Positions 16,089-23,517 of a stretch of DNA of 30,818 nt are shown here, piece by piece; the first letter of the stretch is position 1; every line of letters starts with the position of its first letter. Source of the DNA: a virus. The stretch lies in the IMG/VR virus record IMGVR_UViG_3300032053_000334, positions 1 to 30,818 of that record; one strand, given 5' to 3'. The notes under the pieces were generated by a model. The model worked only from the letters and a program-made list of their open reading frames with translations. It searched no databases and was not told where the DNA came from. Made by a program: the position numbers and the translations under genes.

Positions 16089-16657
16089 TCTTCTTCAATT
16101 GTTAGTTCCAAATTAAATTTAAAAGCTACATAAGGATAGCTAAAATACTGCTTTTCGATTTGCTCAAAAGTGTAGTTGCTAAAAATATCATTCAAGTTTT
16201 CATCGATTGATTTGATAACCACCCTTGCACCAATCAACATCGCGTTTCGTAGCTTATCCCTTACATCCTTTTTTAGTTGCTCGGCAAAGTAATAATTCGC
16301 ACCCTTTGCACCGTCAATCTTTTTTAAATTCGCCCAAACGATAATACTAATCGGAACAGAATAATAGTTAACCGTGAATTGGTCAAAGTCGCCAACGATA
16401 GTTTGGCTACCAACTTCAAAGAAGCTTTGTGCTTGTAAATTGTCATTGAATTGTACGGGCAAATACTCGGCGCTACCTTTGTAAACAAATGGCTGTTTGG
16501 TTAATTCACCGCTTCGCATTTCTTCCTTAACGTATGAACGCCCAAAAGAATAAGTAAGCCATGTAATCGAGCCTAATAACGTTTGTAGTTCGGCAATAGT
16601 AGCGTCAATAAAAACGGGATTTGGTGGAATTGGAACTGTTGGTGTTGCGTATGCCAT
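16082..16657 (-). CDS. Tail completion/tail terminator-like protein
   Basis: This 191-residue alpha/beta protein lies between the gp10-like neck protein and the tail chaperones, where HK97-type phages encode the tail terminator. It has a Pro-rich N-terminus (TPTVPIPPNPVFIDATIAEL), a central beta region (QTIVGDFDQFTVNYYSVPIS) and a helix with QLKKDVRDKLRNAMLIGARV. It ends in a strand, YPYVAFKFNLELTIEEE. This small alpha/beta layout fits tail terminators, but sequence identity to them is usually too low to see. It starts on the last base of the previous stop (TAATG). The role is inferred mainly from gene order. Confidence 0.45.
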   Translation of the reverse strand: MAYATPTVPIPPNPVFIDATIAELQTLLGSITWLTYSFGRSYVKEEMRSGELTKQPFVYKGSAEYLPVQFNDNLQAQSFFEVGSQTIVGDFDQFTVNYYSVPISIIVWANLKKIDGAKGANYYFAEQLKKDVRDKLRNAMLIGARVVIKSIDENLNDIFSNYTFEQIEKQYFSYPYVAFKFNLELTIEEEC

Positions 16658-17091
16658 TATATTTTTTGTTTAATTAGTTTTATCAACTGTCTTTTTAGTC
16701 CACGTTCGGCAAATAGCGTTTTGTTTTCTTCGCTTAAACCTAGTATTTTATTGCCGTATTTTTTTTGTAGCTTATTGGTTTTCGAATCCGTTGCACTAAT
16801 TACAAATGAATCGTTATTTGTTTTTAAGGTAAATGATTTGTAAAAGTCGCCCGTATCTTTCAAAGTAACCCTATCGCTTATTTGTCTTTTGCTTTTCTTT
16901 ATGCTTACCGTTGTTCGTGAATAAGCTGGCTCGATGTCGCTTGCATCAATATTTTGCCCGTCAATCAATTGTGAACGGTTTAAATCCTTTGCAAAGTCCT
17001 GTTCCAATATCACCAAAGTTTTTACAATATCATTTAACCCCCCGTTTTTTAGAGCTATTAACTTCTTTTCTAAGGTTTGGAATGGTAGCAT
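16657..17091 (-). CDS. Neck/head-tail joining protein, HK97 gp10-like
   Basis: This 144-residue basic protein has a helical N-terminus (TLEKKLIALKNGGLNDIVKT), a region with AYSRTTVSIKKSKRQ, and then LKDTGDFYKSFTLKTNNDSF followed by SATDSKTNKLQKKYG. The sequence of L-x-D-T-G-x-F-x-x-S, beta strands, then a K-x-x-x-L-x-x-x-Y-G turn is typical of gp10-like tail-completion proteins of Bacteroidetes phages. Such proteins sit between the head connector and the tail terminator in the virion neck. It starts one base after the stop of a 58-residue gene and ends with a TAATG junction. Confidence is moderate because the family is defined mostly by synteny. Confidence 0.5.
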   Translation of the reverse strand: MLPFQTLEKKLIALKNGGLNDIVKTLVILEQDFAKDLNRSQLIDGQNIDASDIEPAYSRTTVSIKKSKRQISDRVTLKDTGDFYKSFTLKTNNDSFVISATDSKTNKLQKKYGNKILGLSEENKTLFAERGLKRQLIKLIKQKI

Positions 17092-17092
17092 T

Positions 17093-17269
17093 TTATTTTA
17101 TCAATTCATGTTCAGTTAACTTTCCATTTTTAGCGTCCTTTATTGATCTTTCAAGTCTTTTTTTATTCGGCTTAGCAGATAACAAATAAGCGGTAACTAC
17201 ACATAATTCATCAAAGCATTTTCGCTCTTCTTTTGTAAACAACTCCTTATATTTTATGATTTTTTTCAT
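17093..17269 (-). CDS. 58-residue basic protein of unknown function
   Basis: The ATG at 17269-17267 lies two bases after the upstream stop, and the TAA at 17095-17093 lies one base before the next ATG, so the frame fills the apparent gap exactly. The protein begins MKKIIKYKELFTKEERKC. It has a helical centre with FDELCVVTAYLLSAKPNKK and ends in a charged tail, NGKLTEHELIK. It is soluble and Lys/Glu-rich, with two cysteines. No family is recognised. Position between connector and neck genes suggests a virion-assembly role, but that is only context. Confidence 0.7.
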   Translation of the reverse strand: MKKIIKYKELFTKEERKCFDELCVVTAYLLSAKPNKKRLERSIKDAKNGKLTEHELIK

Positions 17270-17271
17270 CC

Positions 17272-18417
17272 CTAAATACTTTTTATTGTTACACCATACT
17301 TTTTATTGTCAGGTAAACAAGGGCTATCAATCTTGCTAAAGTCAAAATCAATTGATTTAATAGCGTTTTCCAATGTCAAAGCTAAACCAAGCTCATTAGT
17401 TTCCTTGTCGCCCTCTAAGTCCCTTATAATCATGTTTCTATTAACCTCTGTTAATCTGTTTGCTCTGTTTGAGTGCTTGATGTCATTCAACACATCGACC
17501 GCCACTTGCTTCCCTATCGCATCCGACCAAATGATTTTATTTTCAATAAAGTATTCCGATAAATCACATTGGATTGTCGTTGCGAAGTTCATCCCATAGT
17601 TATTGTCAGGTGTGTAAGCCGCATTGCGGTAATCAAACATTTCATCAACTACGTATTGCGATTGTGGAATGTACATTGGCATAACCTCCATAAAGTTTAA
17701 ACGTGTGTTCCAAATCTTTACCGCACTTCTACCAGCACAGCCGCCACAAAAGTTCTTCCAATTCCAATCCTTTTGTAGTGCCATTCCCGTTACATCATCT
17801 TGATAGTAACCAATGTAAAACAAACCGCCCGTGTCGTAATCTTCTGAATAGTACTTTAATTTGATAGGCTCACTTAATGTTAACCATGTCATTGAACCAG
17901 CAATCGTAGTCGATGCCGTTACCGTTTGAATCGGGTCAACTTGCGACGTGTGAAAAACATGGATAGGTAACGCCGTTTGTGTTGCCGTGAATTGAATACC
18001 TAAACGGTCAATTGTAGCCGTTACTCCGTAGCTTTCTTTTAGCTTAATTTCAAAGCCTACAAACTTACTTTCATTTGTAATAGTATTGTTGAACCTCGCA
18101 ACACCGTCGAACATAGCAGAACTGTTTAAAATCGTTTTTGTAGTCTGCATTTCCTTTTTGAACATCGAAAACTTTGTAAACACTTTTATAATCGAAGCAT
18201 CGACACGCTCATTCAAATAATCTTCCAAGTCCTTTGTTTCGGGAATCGCATTTACTATCGTTTCAATATCAATTAACGGGTGGAAATCATTGTAATACAA
18301 TCCGCTATCTGTTGCCAATAATGATGGCATTGTTATTTGTGGTACGGTAATGTCGCTTGAATTTCGCCACCCGTTAATTGATTTGAAACCTTGCTTTATT
18401 TTTGCTATGTCGAACAT
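17272..18417 (-). CDS. Virion structural protein after the capsid gene, possible connector or head protein
   Basis: This 381-residue protein is the first gene after the capsid gene and its terminator. There is no membrane segment. The N-terminal part is helical (FDIAKIKQGFKSINGW; IDIETIVNAIPETKDLEDYL). A beta-rich middle (about 115-210) follows, then a Cys cluster at FCGGCAGRS (about 225-233), and a mixed C-terminus with DLSEYFIENKIIWSDAIGKQ. Connector proteins are usually shorter, so this could also be a head or neck decoration protein. A Bacteroidetes-specific structural family is likely, but I cannot name it. The call rests on position and on the absence of enzyme motifs. Confidence 0.55.
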   Translation of the reverse strand: MFDIAKIKQGFKSINGWRNSSDITVPQITMPSLLATDSGLYYNDFHPLIDIETIVNAIPETKDLEDYLNERVDASIIKVFTKFSMFKKEMQTTKTILNSSAMFDGVARFNNTITNESKFVGFEIKLKESYGVTATIDRLGIQFTATQTALPIHVFHTSQVDPIQTVTASTTIAGSMTWLTLSEPIKLKYYSEDYDTGGLFYIGYYQDDVTGMALQKDWNWKNFCGGCAGRSAVKIWNTRLNFMEVMPMYIPQSQYVVDEMFDYRNAAYTPDNNYGMNFATTIQCDLSEYFIENKIIWSDAIGKQVAVDVLNDIKHSNRANRLTEVNRNMIIRDLEGDKETNELGLALTLENAIKSIDFDFSKIDSPCLPDNKKYGVTIKSI

Positions 18418-18444
18418 CGTGTAAATTTTTTATAAAAGTAATAA

Positions 18445-18479
18445 AAAAAGGCTTACCGATTAAAGTAAGCCCCTTTTTT
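18445..18479 (-). terminator. Intrinsic terminator downstream of the major capsid gene
   Basis: GGCTTAC (18450-18456) and GTAAGCC (18465-18471) form a 7-bp stem with an 8-base loop. On the minus strand it is followed by a T7 run and preceded by an A6 run, so it can work in both directions. It closes the capsid transcript. Genes further downstream need either read-through or their own promoter. Confidence 0.85.
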
Positions 18480-18498
18480 CTATTAATCAAACCCAATA

Positions 18499-19563
18499 CT
18501 AGGATGCTGAAATCTCACCTTTGAAAATTGCACTTGGTAACGTTGCAATATCTCTATTGTAAGCAGTTACAAAGCAAACATCGGTAGACCAGATAAATGT
18601 TTCTTTTACTGAAGCGGTAAAGCCCGCAGCACCAGAACCACCGTTGATACCAGAATTGTTAGCACACTCTTTAAAGTAATGTACTCCCATTTCTAAATCA
18701 ACAATCGGAACCATAACAGTTTCGAAGTAGTTATCGGAATTGATAATAGAACCAGCAATTGCGTCAGGCTCATTTCTGTTCATTGTTGCCAATGTACCTT
18801 TTGGCATTGCATAGAAAGTAGATTCTTTACCAACGCCAACTGATACTCTGTTAGAATATCCAAAGTTATAATCTCCAAATTGGAACATTGTGTTAGTACT
18901 ATTTGCCGCCCCTTGATTTGCATATTGAGCAACAGTAGACTTCAACGTTTGTGAACCTAAAACAGAATATGCACCGTAGAAATCATCTTGAGATAAAATT
19001 GCAGTACCATCGTTAAAGATTAACCCTTTTTGAGCCTGTGTTACTTGAATAGCGTCACCAACTAAAGCCCCGTATTTTTGACCTACACCGATAAAAGGTG
19101 AAGTCATTACTTGCGTTTTGTCAGTTTCTATCAATGCAATCGCAGTTGTGTCCAAAGTCGCAGCGAATTTTTTCAAGTATTTCAACAATTTTCTGTTATA
19201 GTCAGCTTGATACTTGATATCGTTGTTCATGTAAGACGCTGGTGTCATTGTAAAACCAAATTGGTAAGTTACAAAAGTCAAAGCGTATAATTTAGAAACG
19301 TTTTCAGTATCGGCAATTGTACAAGTTCTTGCACTACCAATAGTAACGTCCGCACCATCAATTACAGGAATTGAAAGTGTGTTACCAAAACTCATTTTTG
19401 CTTTGTCGATAATATCGGCAGAAACAATTGATTCAGGTGAATTTGTGTCCTCAACAAATAAAGCGTAACCGCCGTATTCGGATAACCTATCTTCGTTTTT
19501 ATCGAAGTTGTTAGGGTACATTGCGCGTAACCCTTGTGTTAATGTATTTGCTAAACCAGCCAT
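18499..19563 (-). CDS. Major capsid protein
   Basis: This 354-residue protein follows the scaffold gene and is framed by its own leader (19564-19655) and a strong terminator, the usual setting for the most abundant virion protein. It lacks an N-terminal delta-domain-like coiled coil, which agrees with a separate scaffold. There is a probable long spine helix at about 115-143 (DYNRKLLKYLKKFAATLDTT). The C-terminal half (about 230-354) is beta-rich, with FYAMPKGTLATMNRNEPDAI and VPIVDLEMGVHYFKE. This fits an HK97-fold capsid protein of the Bacteroidetes phage type. The final residues (GEISAS) leave no protease tail. Confidence 0.85.
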   Translation of the reverse strand: MAGLANTLTQGLRAMYPNNFDKNEDRLSEYGGYALFVEDTNSPESIVSADIIDKAKMSFGNTLSIPVIDGADVTIGSARTCTIADTENVSKLYALTFVTYQFGFTMTPASYMNNDIKYQADYNRKLLKYLKKFAATLDTTAIALIETDKTQVMTSPFIGVGQKYGALVGDAIQVTQAQKGLIFNDGTAILSQDDFYGAYSVLGSQTLKSTVAQYANQGAANSTNTMFQFGDYNFGYSNRVSVGVGKESTFYAMPKGTLATMNRNEPDAIAGSIINSDNYFETVMVPIVDLEMGVHYFKECANNSGINGGSGAAGFTASVKETFIWSTDVCFVTAYNRDIATLPSAIFKGEISAS

Positions 19564-19655
19564 TTTTTTAAGGTTTAAAAGTTTATAATTTAGTTAAAAA
19601 TTGTTCTCTTTCTACCCTTAAAAAGAAATTACTGAATGTAAAATTACAAAAAAAA
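19564..19655 (-). promoter_or_regulatory. Leader and possible promoter of the major capsid gene
   Basis: This 92-base gap contains TAATTTTA (minus strand, 19646-19639), a one-mismatch version of the Bacteroidetes -7 box TAnnTTTG. The element TTTAAGGGTAG (19622-19612) follows downstream, and an A/T-rich start region lies before the ATG. The same 11-mer with nearly the same spacings occurs upstream of the 202-residue structural gene. No convincing -33 TTG was found, so the promoter call is tentative. Confidence 0.4.
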
Positions 19656-20561
19656 TTAACGTAAAGGTAATCCATTCGAAAATTCTTTAAATAATTCATT
19701 CTTTTTAGCTTGGAAATCCGTTTTACCCTTAAGGAAACCGTCTGCTAATAAAGATTCTTCTATCAATGTGTTAAGCTCCATTTGCGTTTTAGCGTGGCTA
19801 AAGCTAACAGAACTTTTTGATTTTGTTTTGTTTGGGTCTTGACCGCCGCCCCCTGTTACTACCTTTTTTTCAACTAAGATACTTTTCAATCTTGATTGTA
19901 AAAGGTATTCCGCAGTAGCCTTTTGAGCAGTTTTAGAATCGGTTAACAATGTGTCACCATCGTAATAAACAATAGACCCATCCTCCATAACTTTAGCGCC
20001 TTTCATCAAAGAGTTGAACACCGTTTCGATGTAAGTATTCTTAACATCTTCTGGCAATTCACTATTCAATTCTAATTTCGCAATAGCATCCGATAAATCA
20101 CCCTTGATTTTCATTTGCATTCTTTCCGTTTGGAATTGGTTGATAAAGTTTTCCTTTTCCTCTATTTGTTTTTGTAGGCTAGATTTTGAAGATTCGTACA
20201 AGTCTTTAAAATACTTCGCTTGTTCGTTGTTTTCCATCTTCAACTTCAATTCCTCATTCTCCTTTTTGATTTGGTCAAGTACATCGGTATTAACGCTTTT
20301 CGCTTTTTCATTCACACCTTTAAAGTGTTCTTTCCAAAATGTGTAAGACTTAACGCCCTCTGGCTTTTTTACTCCTGTTACTTCTTCAAAATCACGGTCG
20401 TACCCTCCATGCAATTCGCCTATCTTTTGCCCGATAATCTTTTCGGCTTCAATCTTAGCGTAATTGTTAAGGTATTCTTTACCCGCTTCGTGCTGTGCAA
20501 TCGTTTCAAGAACTTGTCCCCTTTGTTCTTCGTTGTTTAATAATTCAATAATGCTTTCCAT
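19656..20561 (-). CDS. Capsid scaffolding protein
   Basis: This 301-residue, highly charged, mostly helical protein lies directly upstream of the major capsid gene. The central part (about 95-150) is a strong coiled coil with DQIKKENEELKLKMENNEQA and SSLQKQIEEKENFINQFQTE. A more compact helical region follows (about 151-240), then a Gly/Lys-rich linker (VTGGGGQDPNKTKSK) and a basic C-terminal helical segment. The coiled coil, flexible linker and C-terminal capsid-binding-type helix are the common plan of phage scaffolds. No protease motif is visible, so capsid maturation would not involve this gene as a protease. The start is at the only early ATG, 30 bases after the upstream stop. Confidence 0.75.
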   Translation of the reverse strand: MESIIELLNNEEQRGQVLETIAQHEAGKEYLNNYAKIEAEKIIGQKIGELHGGYDRDFEEVTGVKKPEGVKSYTFWKEHFKGVNEKAKSVNTDVLDQIKKENEELKLKMENNEQAKYFKDLYESSKSSLQKQIEEKENFINQFQTERMQMKIKGDLSDAIAKLELNSELPEDVKNTYIETVFNSLMKGAKVMEDGSIVYYDGDTLLTDSKTAQKATAEYLLQSRLKSILVEKKVVTGGGGQDPNKTKSKSSVSFSHAKTQMELNTLIEESLLADGFLKGKTDFQAKKNELFKEFSNGLPLR

Positions 20562-20591
20562 AATTTCCCTTTTTATGTGTATAATTTAGTT

Positions 20592-20915
20592 TTAATCTTC
20601 TGTCGTTGGTTCTACTGCTTCCACTTGTTTGCCTTTAGGCTTTGCCACCTCGATAGGTTTGCTTGGGTCGTGTAGAATGAATGTGTACTTGTACCCGATT
20701 CTTCTTGTTTGGTCTTTAACTCCAAACCATGCTTCGGGTGTGAATTTACGAACACTTGAACTTGTGTCGTATGTTTCGCGTTCTGAATCGTGTTCACGAA
20801 CCACAAATAAAACGTGGTACAAATGCGATTCTAGTTCGTTAATTTCTGTTGGAACTTTAACGCCCCAATCACTCTGAACGTTGCCCTTAACGGCTTCATA
20901 GTTGTTTGCTTTCAT
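20592..20915 (-). CDS. Small protein between portal and scaffold, unknown function
   Basis: This 107-residue protein starts 3 bases after the portal stop. It begins MKANNYEAVKGNVQSDWGV and has a mixed alpha/beta centre with ELESHLYHVLFVVREHDSER and KFTPEAWFGVKDQTRR. The C-terminal tail is charged and Pro-rich (EVAKPKGKQVEAVEPTTED) and looks disordered. There is no membrane segment or cysteine. Genes in this slot often encode small head or portal-associated proteins, or a scaffold partner. I do not recognise the family. Confidence 0.6.
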   Translation of the reverse strand: MKANNYEAVKGNVQSDWGVKVPTEINELESHLYHVLFVVREHDSERETYDTSSSVRKFTPEAWFGVKDQTRRIGYKYTFILHDPSKPIEVAKPKGKQVEAVEPTTED

Positions 20916-20918
20916 TGT

Positions 20919-22658
20919 TTATTGATTTAGATTAACGCTATTTGATTTAATTACTTCATCAGCATAAATAGCTAACTGCTGATTAATTTCATTTATTTTT
21001 TTATCGAATGTCAAATTTTCCCCAAAGAATAAAATATTAGTTTGCTCTCTCTCAAAACGTGCAATAAAGTTATTAAACCTAATCTTAATTACAAAATCCG
21101 TTTCCGAAACCGCTCCTAAGCCTTTCAATGTCGTAGCTTCTTCAACGCTATTATGTGGCATCGGATTAAGATTGTACAGAATCCAAGCCCTATTAATTTT
21201 GTTTTTATTCCCTTTATATTTTGTGTAAATGATTTGCTTATAAATACTGTCCAATTCCTCGTCAGGTTCTCCATCGTCTTTAGCTTTCTTGTATTCTTCT
21301 TGTAATGTTGAATAGTCTTTTAAGTAAAATTCATCTCCATAAAACACAGTACTACCTAAAAACGAAACACCATATCTTAAACGTGCTACCGTATCATTGG
21401 CGAATTTATGAATCCTTTCAAAGCTAGTCTTAATGTTAATCAAAACATTACGTCTACTCTCAAAGCTTCCTACTACTTGCATTTCGTTTATCGCTTGGTC
21501 ATTTATTAGCGCACTTGTCGCACCAATAACCTCCGATTTGATTTGAATAGCTTTAGCGCTTAGTTTAGCGGTCAAATATTCCAATGGCTTAACGTCCGCA
21601 GAAACAATCTTAACGGGGTCGCTTAAATCGGGTGAATCGCTTGTTTGTGGTGCTGGGTATTCAAAGTTAGTCCCCGCCCCAATTAACTCCCTAGTTTCGC
21701 ACGCTTTACATTTGATTTGGTGGTACGTTGTTTCTTCTTGTTGTAAAGCGTCGTTGTACATTCGTCTTTCTTCTTGAATGTAACCACCCTCACACCCCTC
21801 GAAGTTGCAAAGCTTTTCCATACTTACTACGATAGGATAAGCGCTATAAAGGTCAGCGTGTTCCTTGAACGTATCTTGTGCTAAGTATTTATCTAGTTGA
21901 CTTAATGAATCGGTGATGGGTGATTTTTTAAGTATTTCACAATCGCTTTTTAATGGTTTGTCCCAAAAGAATGAAGCGGGGCAATATCCTAAGCCGTGAG
22001 CCGATTCGCTTACCAATGTAACCACATCGCCCACCTTTTGAACTACCCTATAAAATTCATTGTCGTAAACCCCGTATAAACATTCATCTTCTCTTTCTTC
22101 AAGTTCAAAGATAATATGTTCAACTTTGCCCGTTGATTCGTCAACATCCACCGCTAAAACATCGTCAATTTCGACAAAGTAATAAAATGGCTGCGGTCTA
22201 TTTCCCTCCTGTTCGGTCGGAACATCAACTACTAAGATTGAATTAATCCCTGTTTTTAAGCACTCAAAACCCTTAGTTTTAAAGAACTGTCTATCTTGTA
22301 AGTATTCTTGTAAATACTTGTTAAAATCATCTTGTAAATCAGTATTGGTAAAGTCATAACCAAAGAAAGCGTTTTGACCGTCAAACACCCTGTATAGTTC
22401 GCTCCAAATCTCGTTCGTAATGGATAATGTCGCAAACGGTGTTTTAATCAACTGCTCAAATCGTTGGTACTTGTCCTTTGGCAATATGCCACGAACCCAC
22501 TTTAGGAAATCGTTAAATGCTGGGTTCTTACTCTTTTCCGTTATTTCGGTTTCGGAATGAAGTTTGAGCCTATTTTCGTGCTTTACGGCTTCGAGTATCG
22601 TTGCTTTTTGTGGTGGCTTCGATAACAATATCCGTATTTGGCTTAATTCTAAACTCAT
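20919..22658 (-). CDS. Portal protein with a zinc-ribbon-like insertion
   Basis: This 579-residue protein lies between terminase and scaffold/capsid, the standard portal position. The N-terminal part holds alternating helices and strands (EYLQDRQFFKTKGFECLKTG; VDVDESTGKVEHIIFELEE), as in portal wing domains. Residues about 355-420 form long helices containing DQAINEMQVVGSFESRRNVL, matching the portal stem region. Between wing and stem is an unusual Cys4 arrangement: Cys284-x4-Cys289 and Cys317-x2-Cys320, likely a zinc ribbon. The C-terminal ~60 residues are helical (crown type). The ATG lies inside the preceding small gene with an 89-base overlap, and no later Met is near. The portal call is based on synteny plus layout. 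Confidence 0.75.
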   Translation of the reverse strand: MSLELSQIRILLSKPPQKATILEAVKHENRLKLHSETEITEKSKNPAFNDFLKWVRGILPKDKYQRFEQLIKTPFATLSITNEIWSELYRVFDGQNAFFGYDFTNTDLQDDFNKYLQEYLQDRQFFKTKGFECLKTGINSILVVDVPTEQEGNRPQPFYYFVEIDDVLAVDVDESTGKVEHIIFELEEREDECLYGVYDNEFYRVVQKVGDVVTLVSESAHGLGYCPASFFWDKPLKSDCEILKKSPITDSLSQLDKYLAQDTFKEHADLYSAYPIVVSMEKLCNFEGCEGGYIQEERRMYNDALQQEETTYHQIKCKACETRELIGAGTNFEYPAPQTSDSPDLSDPVKIVSADVKPLEYLTAKLSAKAIQIKSEVIGATSALINDQAINEMQVVGSFESRRNVLINIKTSFERIHKFANDTVARLRYGVSFLGSTVFYGDEFYLKDYSTLQEEYKKAKDDGEPDEELDSIYKQIIYTKYKGNKNKINRAWILYNLNPMPHNSVEEATTLKGLGAVSETDFVIKIRFNNFIARFEREQTNILFFGENLTFDKKINEINQQLAIYADEVIKSNSVNLNQ

Positions 22659-22788
22659 TGTCTATAAATTCATATTGTGAATCCTCCGTTAATTCAAATG
22701 CGCAGTTCTTTAAGCGCAAAATGGAAAGGGCGTGAGCCTTTTCGAACTCACGCACTTCCTTAGATTGTTTAATTTGTAGCTTAATCAT
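22570..22788 (-). CDS. 72-residue protein overlapping the portal start
   Basis: This ORF starts 4 bases after the stop of the 202-residue structural gene and shares its last 89 bases, in another frame, with the portal start. The peptide begins MIKLQIKQSKEVREFEKAHA, has a beta-type middle (SQYEFIDNEFRIKPNTDIVI) and ends in a basic tail (KSNDTRSRKARK). The close spacing to the upstream gene favours a real gene. The long overlap is unusual in this otherwise tidy genome. No family is recognised. Confidence 0.55.
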   Translation of the reverse strand: MIKLQIKQSKEVREFEKAHALSILRLKNCAFELTEDSQYEFIDNEFRIKPNTDIVIEATTKSNDTRSRKARK

Positions 22789-22792
22789 TCGA

Positions 22793-23401
22793 TTAAATTG
22801 CTGTTAATGGATTAAAAGCTGGTGTAACGATAGCGTAATCTTTAGACCATCCAGCGTTCAATTGGAAAGATAACGCGTTTTCATCTTTAGTAGCGAAACC
22901 GTTGTTTGTTTTGTCCCCAACAAAGAAAGAACTAATTGGAAATGGTGTGTAAACCGCTGGGCTTAATTCTTGTGCAATAATGTTACCATCAGCGTTAAAG
23001 AAGTAAACACCTGTTGCATTTTCACAGTTGTAAGATTGCAAAGCTTGAATTACTGCGCTTGACAATGATTTGAACATTCCCGAAGCTGCTGATTTGTTGA
23101 TTCCTACTAATTCAACTTCACCGTTCAAAGTAGTGTTATCACCACCACCGTTGGTAATAGCTTCACCCGCCGCTAAAGCAAAGTTGTAAATGAATGGACT
23201 TACTTGAATCTTTGTTGCATTAGCAGCGGCTATTTTAGTTTGCCAGTCAGCTAATACAGTGATTACGTTGTTAGTTCCGCCGTCAAAATCATCGCCTGTT
23301 CTTTGGATAGCGATTTTTTGAATCTGTCCAAAGTTTTCAGGGCAAGTGTTTGGTGTAATTGTGGTTATCGCCGTCGGTAGAGGGCAGTTGCAATTCAGCA
23401 T
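22793..23401 (-). CDS. Structural protein, possible major tail tube protein
   Basis: This 202-residue protein is preceded by its own promoter-like leader. After a short Cys-containing start (MLNCNCPLP; TCPENFGQIQKIAIQ) it is beta-rich. It contains AGEAITNGGGDNTTLNGEVE, SLSSAVIQALQSYNCENA, then VYFFNADGNIIAQEL, and ends KDYAIVTPAFNPLTAI. The 'S...iqaLqsyxcE...vyFinadGniI' wording resembles tail-tube-like structural proteins that I associate with Bacteroidetes phages, recalled rather than searched. No tail-tube candidate sits in the usual place before the tail chaperones, which supports the idea. A capsid decoration protein is the main alternative. Confidence 0.55.
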   Translation of the reverse strand: MLNCNCPLPTAITTITPNTCPENFGQIQKIAIQRTGDDFDGGTNNVITVLADWQTKIAAANATKIQVSPFIYNFALAAGEAITNGGGDNTTLNGEVELVGINKSAASGMFKSLSSAVIQALQSYNCENATGVYFFNADGNIIAQELSPAVYTPFPISSFFVGDKTNNGFATKDENALSFQLNAGWSKDYAIVTPAFNPLTAI

Positions 23402-23517
23402 AATTTTTAGATTTAAAGGTTATTTAATAATTTTACTTATTGAACCTACCCTTAAATTCAAATAATTGTATCAAAGATATAAAAAAATATTAAGTTTGAT
23501 GCTGGTTAATCATTTTA
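23402..23517 (-). promoter_or_regulatory. Promoter-like leader of the virion module
   Basis: On the minus strand TATCTTTG (23479-23472) is an exact match to the Bacteroidetes -7 element TAnnTTTG. TTTAAGGGTAG (23456-23446) follows, and the ATG of the 202-residue gene is about 45 bases further. No TTG was found 17-23 bases upstream of the -7 box, so the -33 element is missing or divergent. This is the best candidate late promoter in the window. Confidence 0.5.

Noticed and set aside
18418-18440. Possible promoter TACTTTTA before the 381-residue gene
   Set aside because: It is a one-mismatch -7 box with no -33 TTG in an A/T-rich gap, not distinguishable from chance.
20612-20806. Minus-strand 64-codon frame inside the gene upstream of the scaffold
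   Set aside because: It is fully contained in a better placed gene. It has Gln/Thr-rich content and no fitting start or stop junction.
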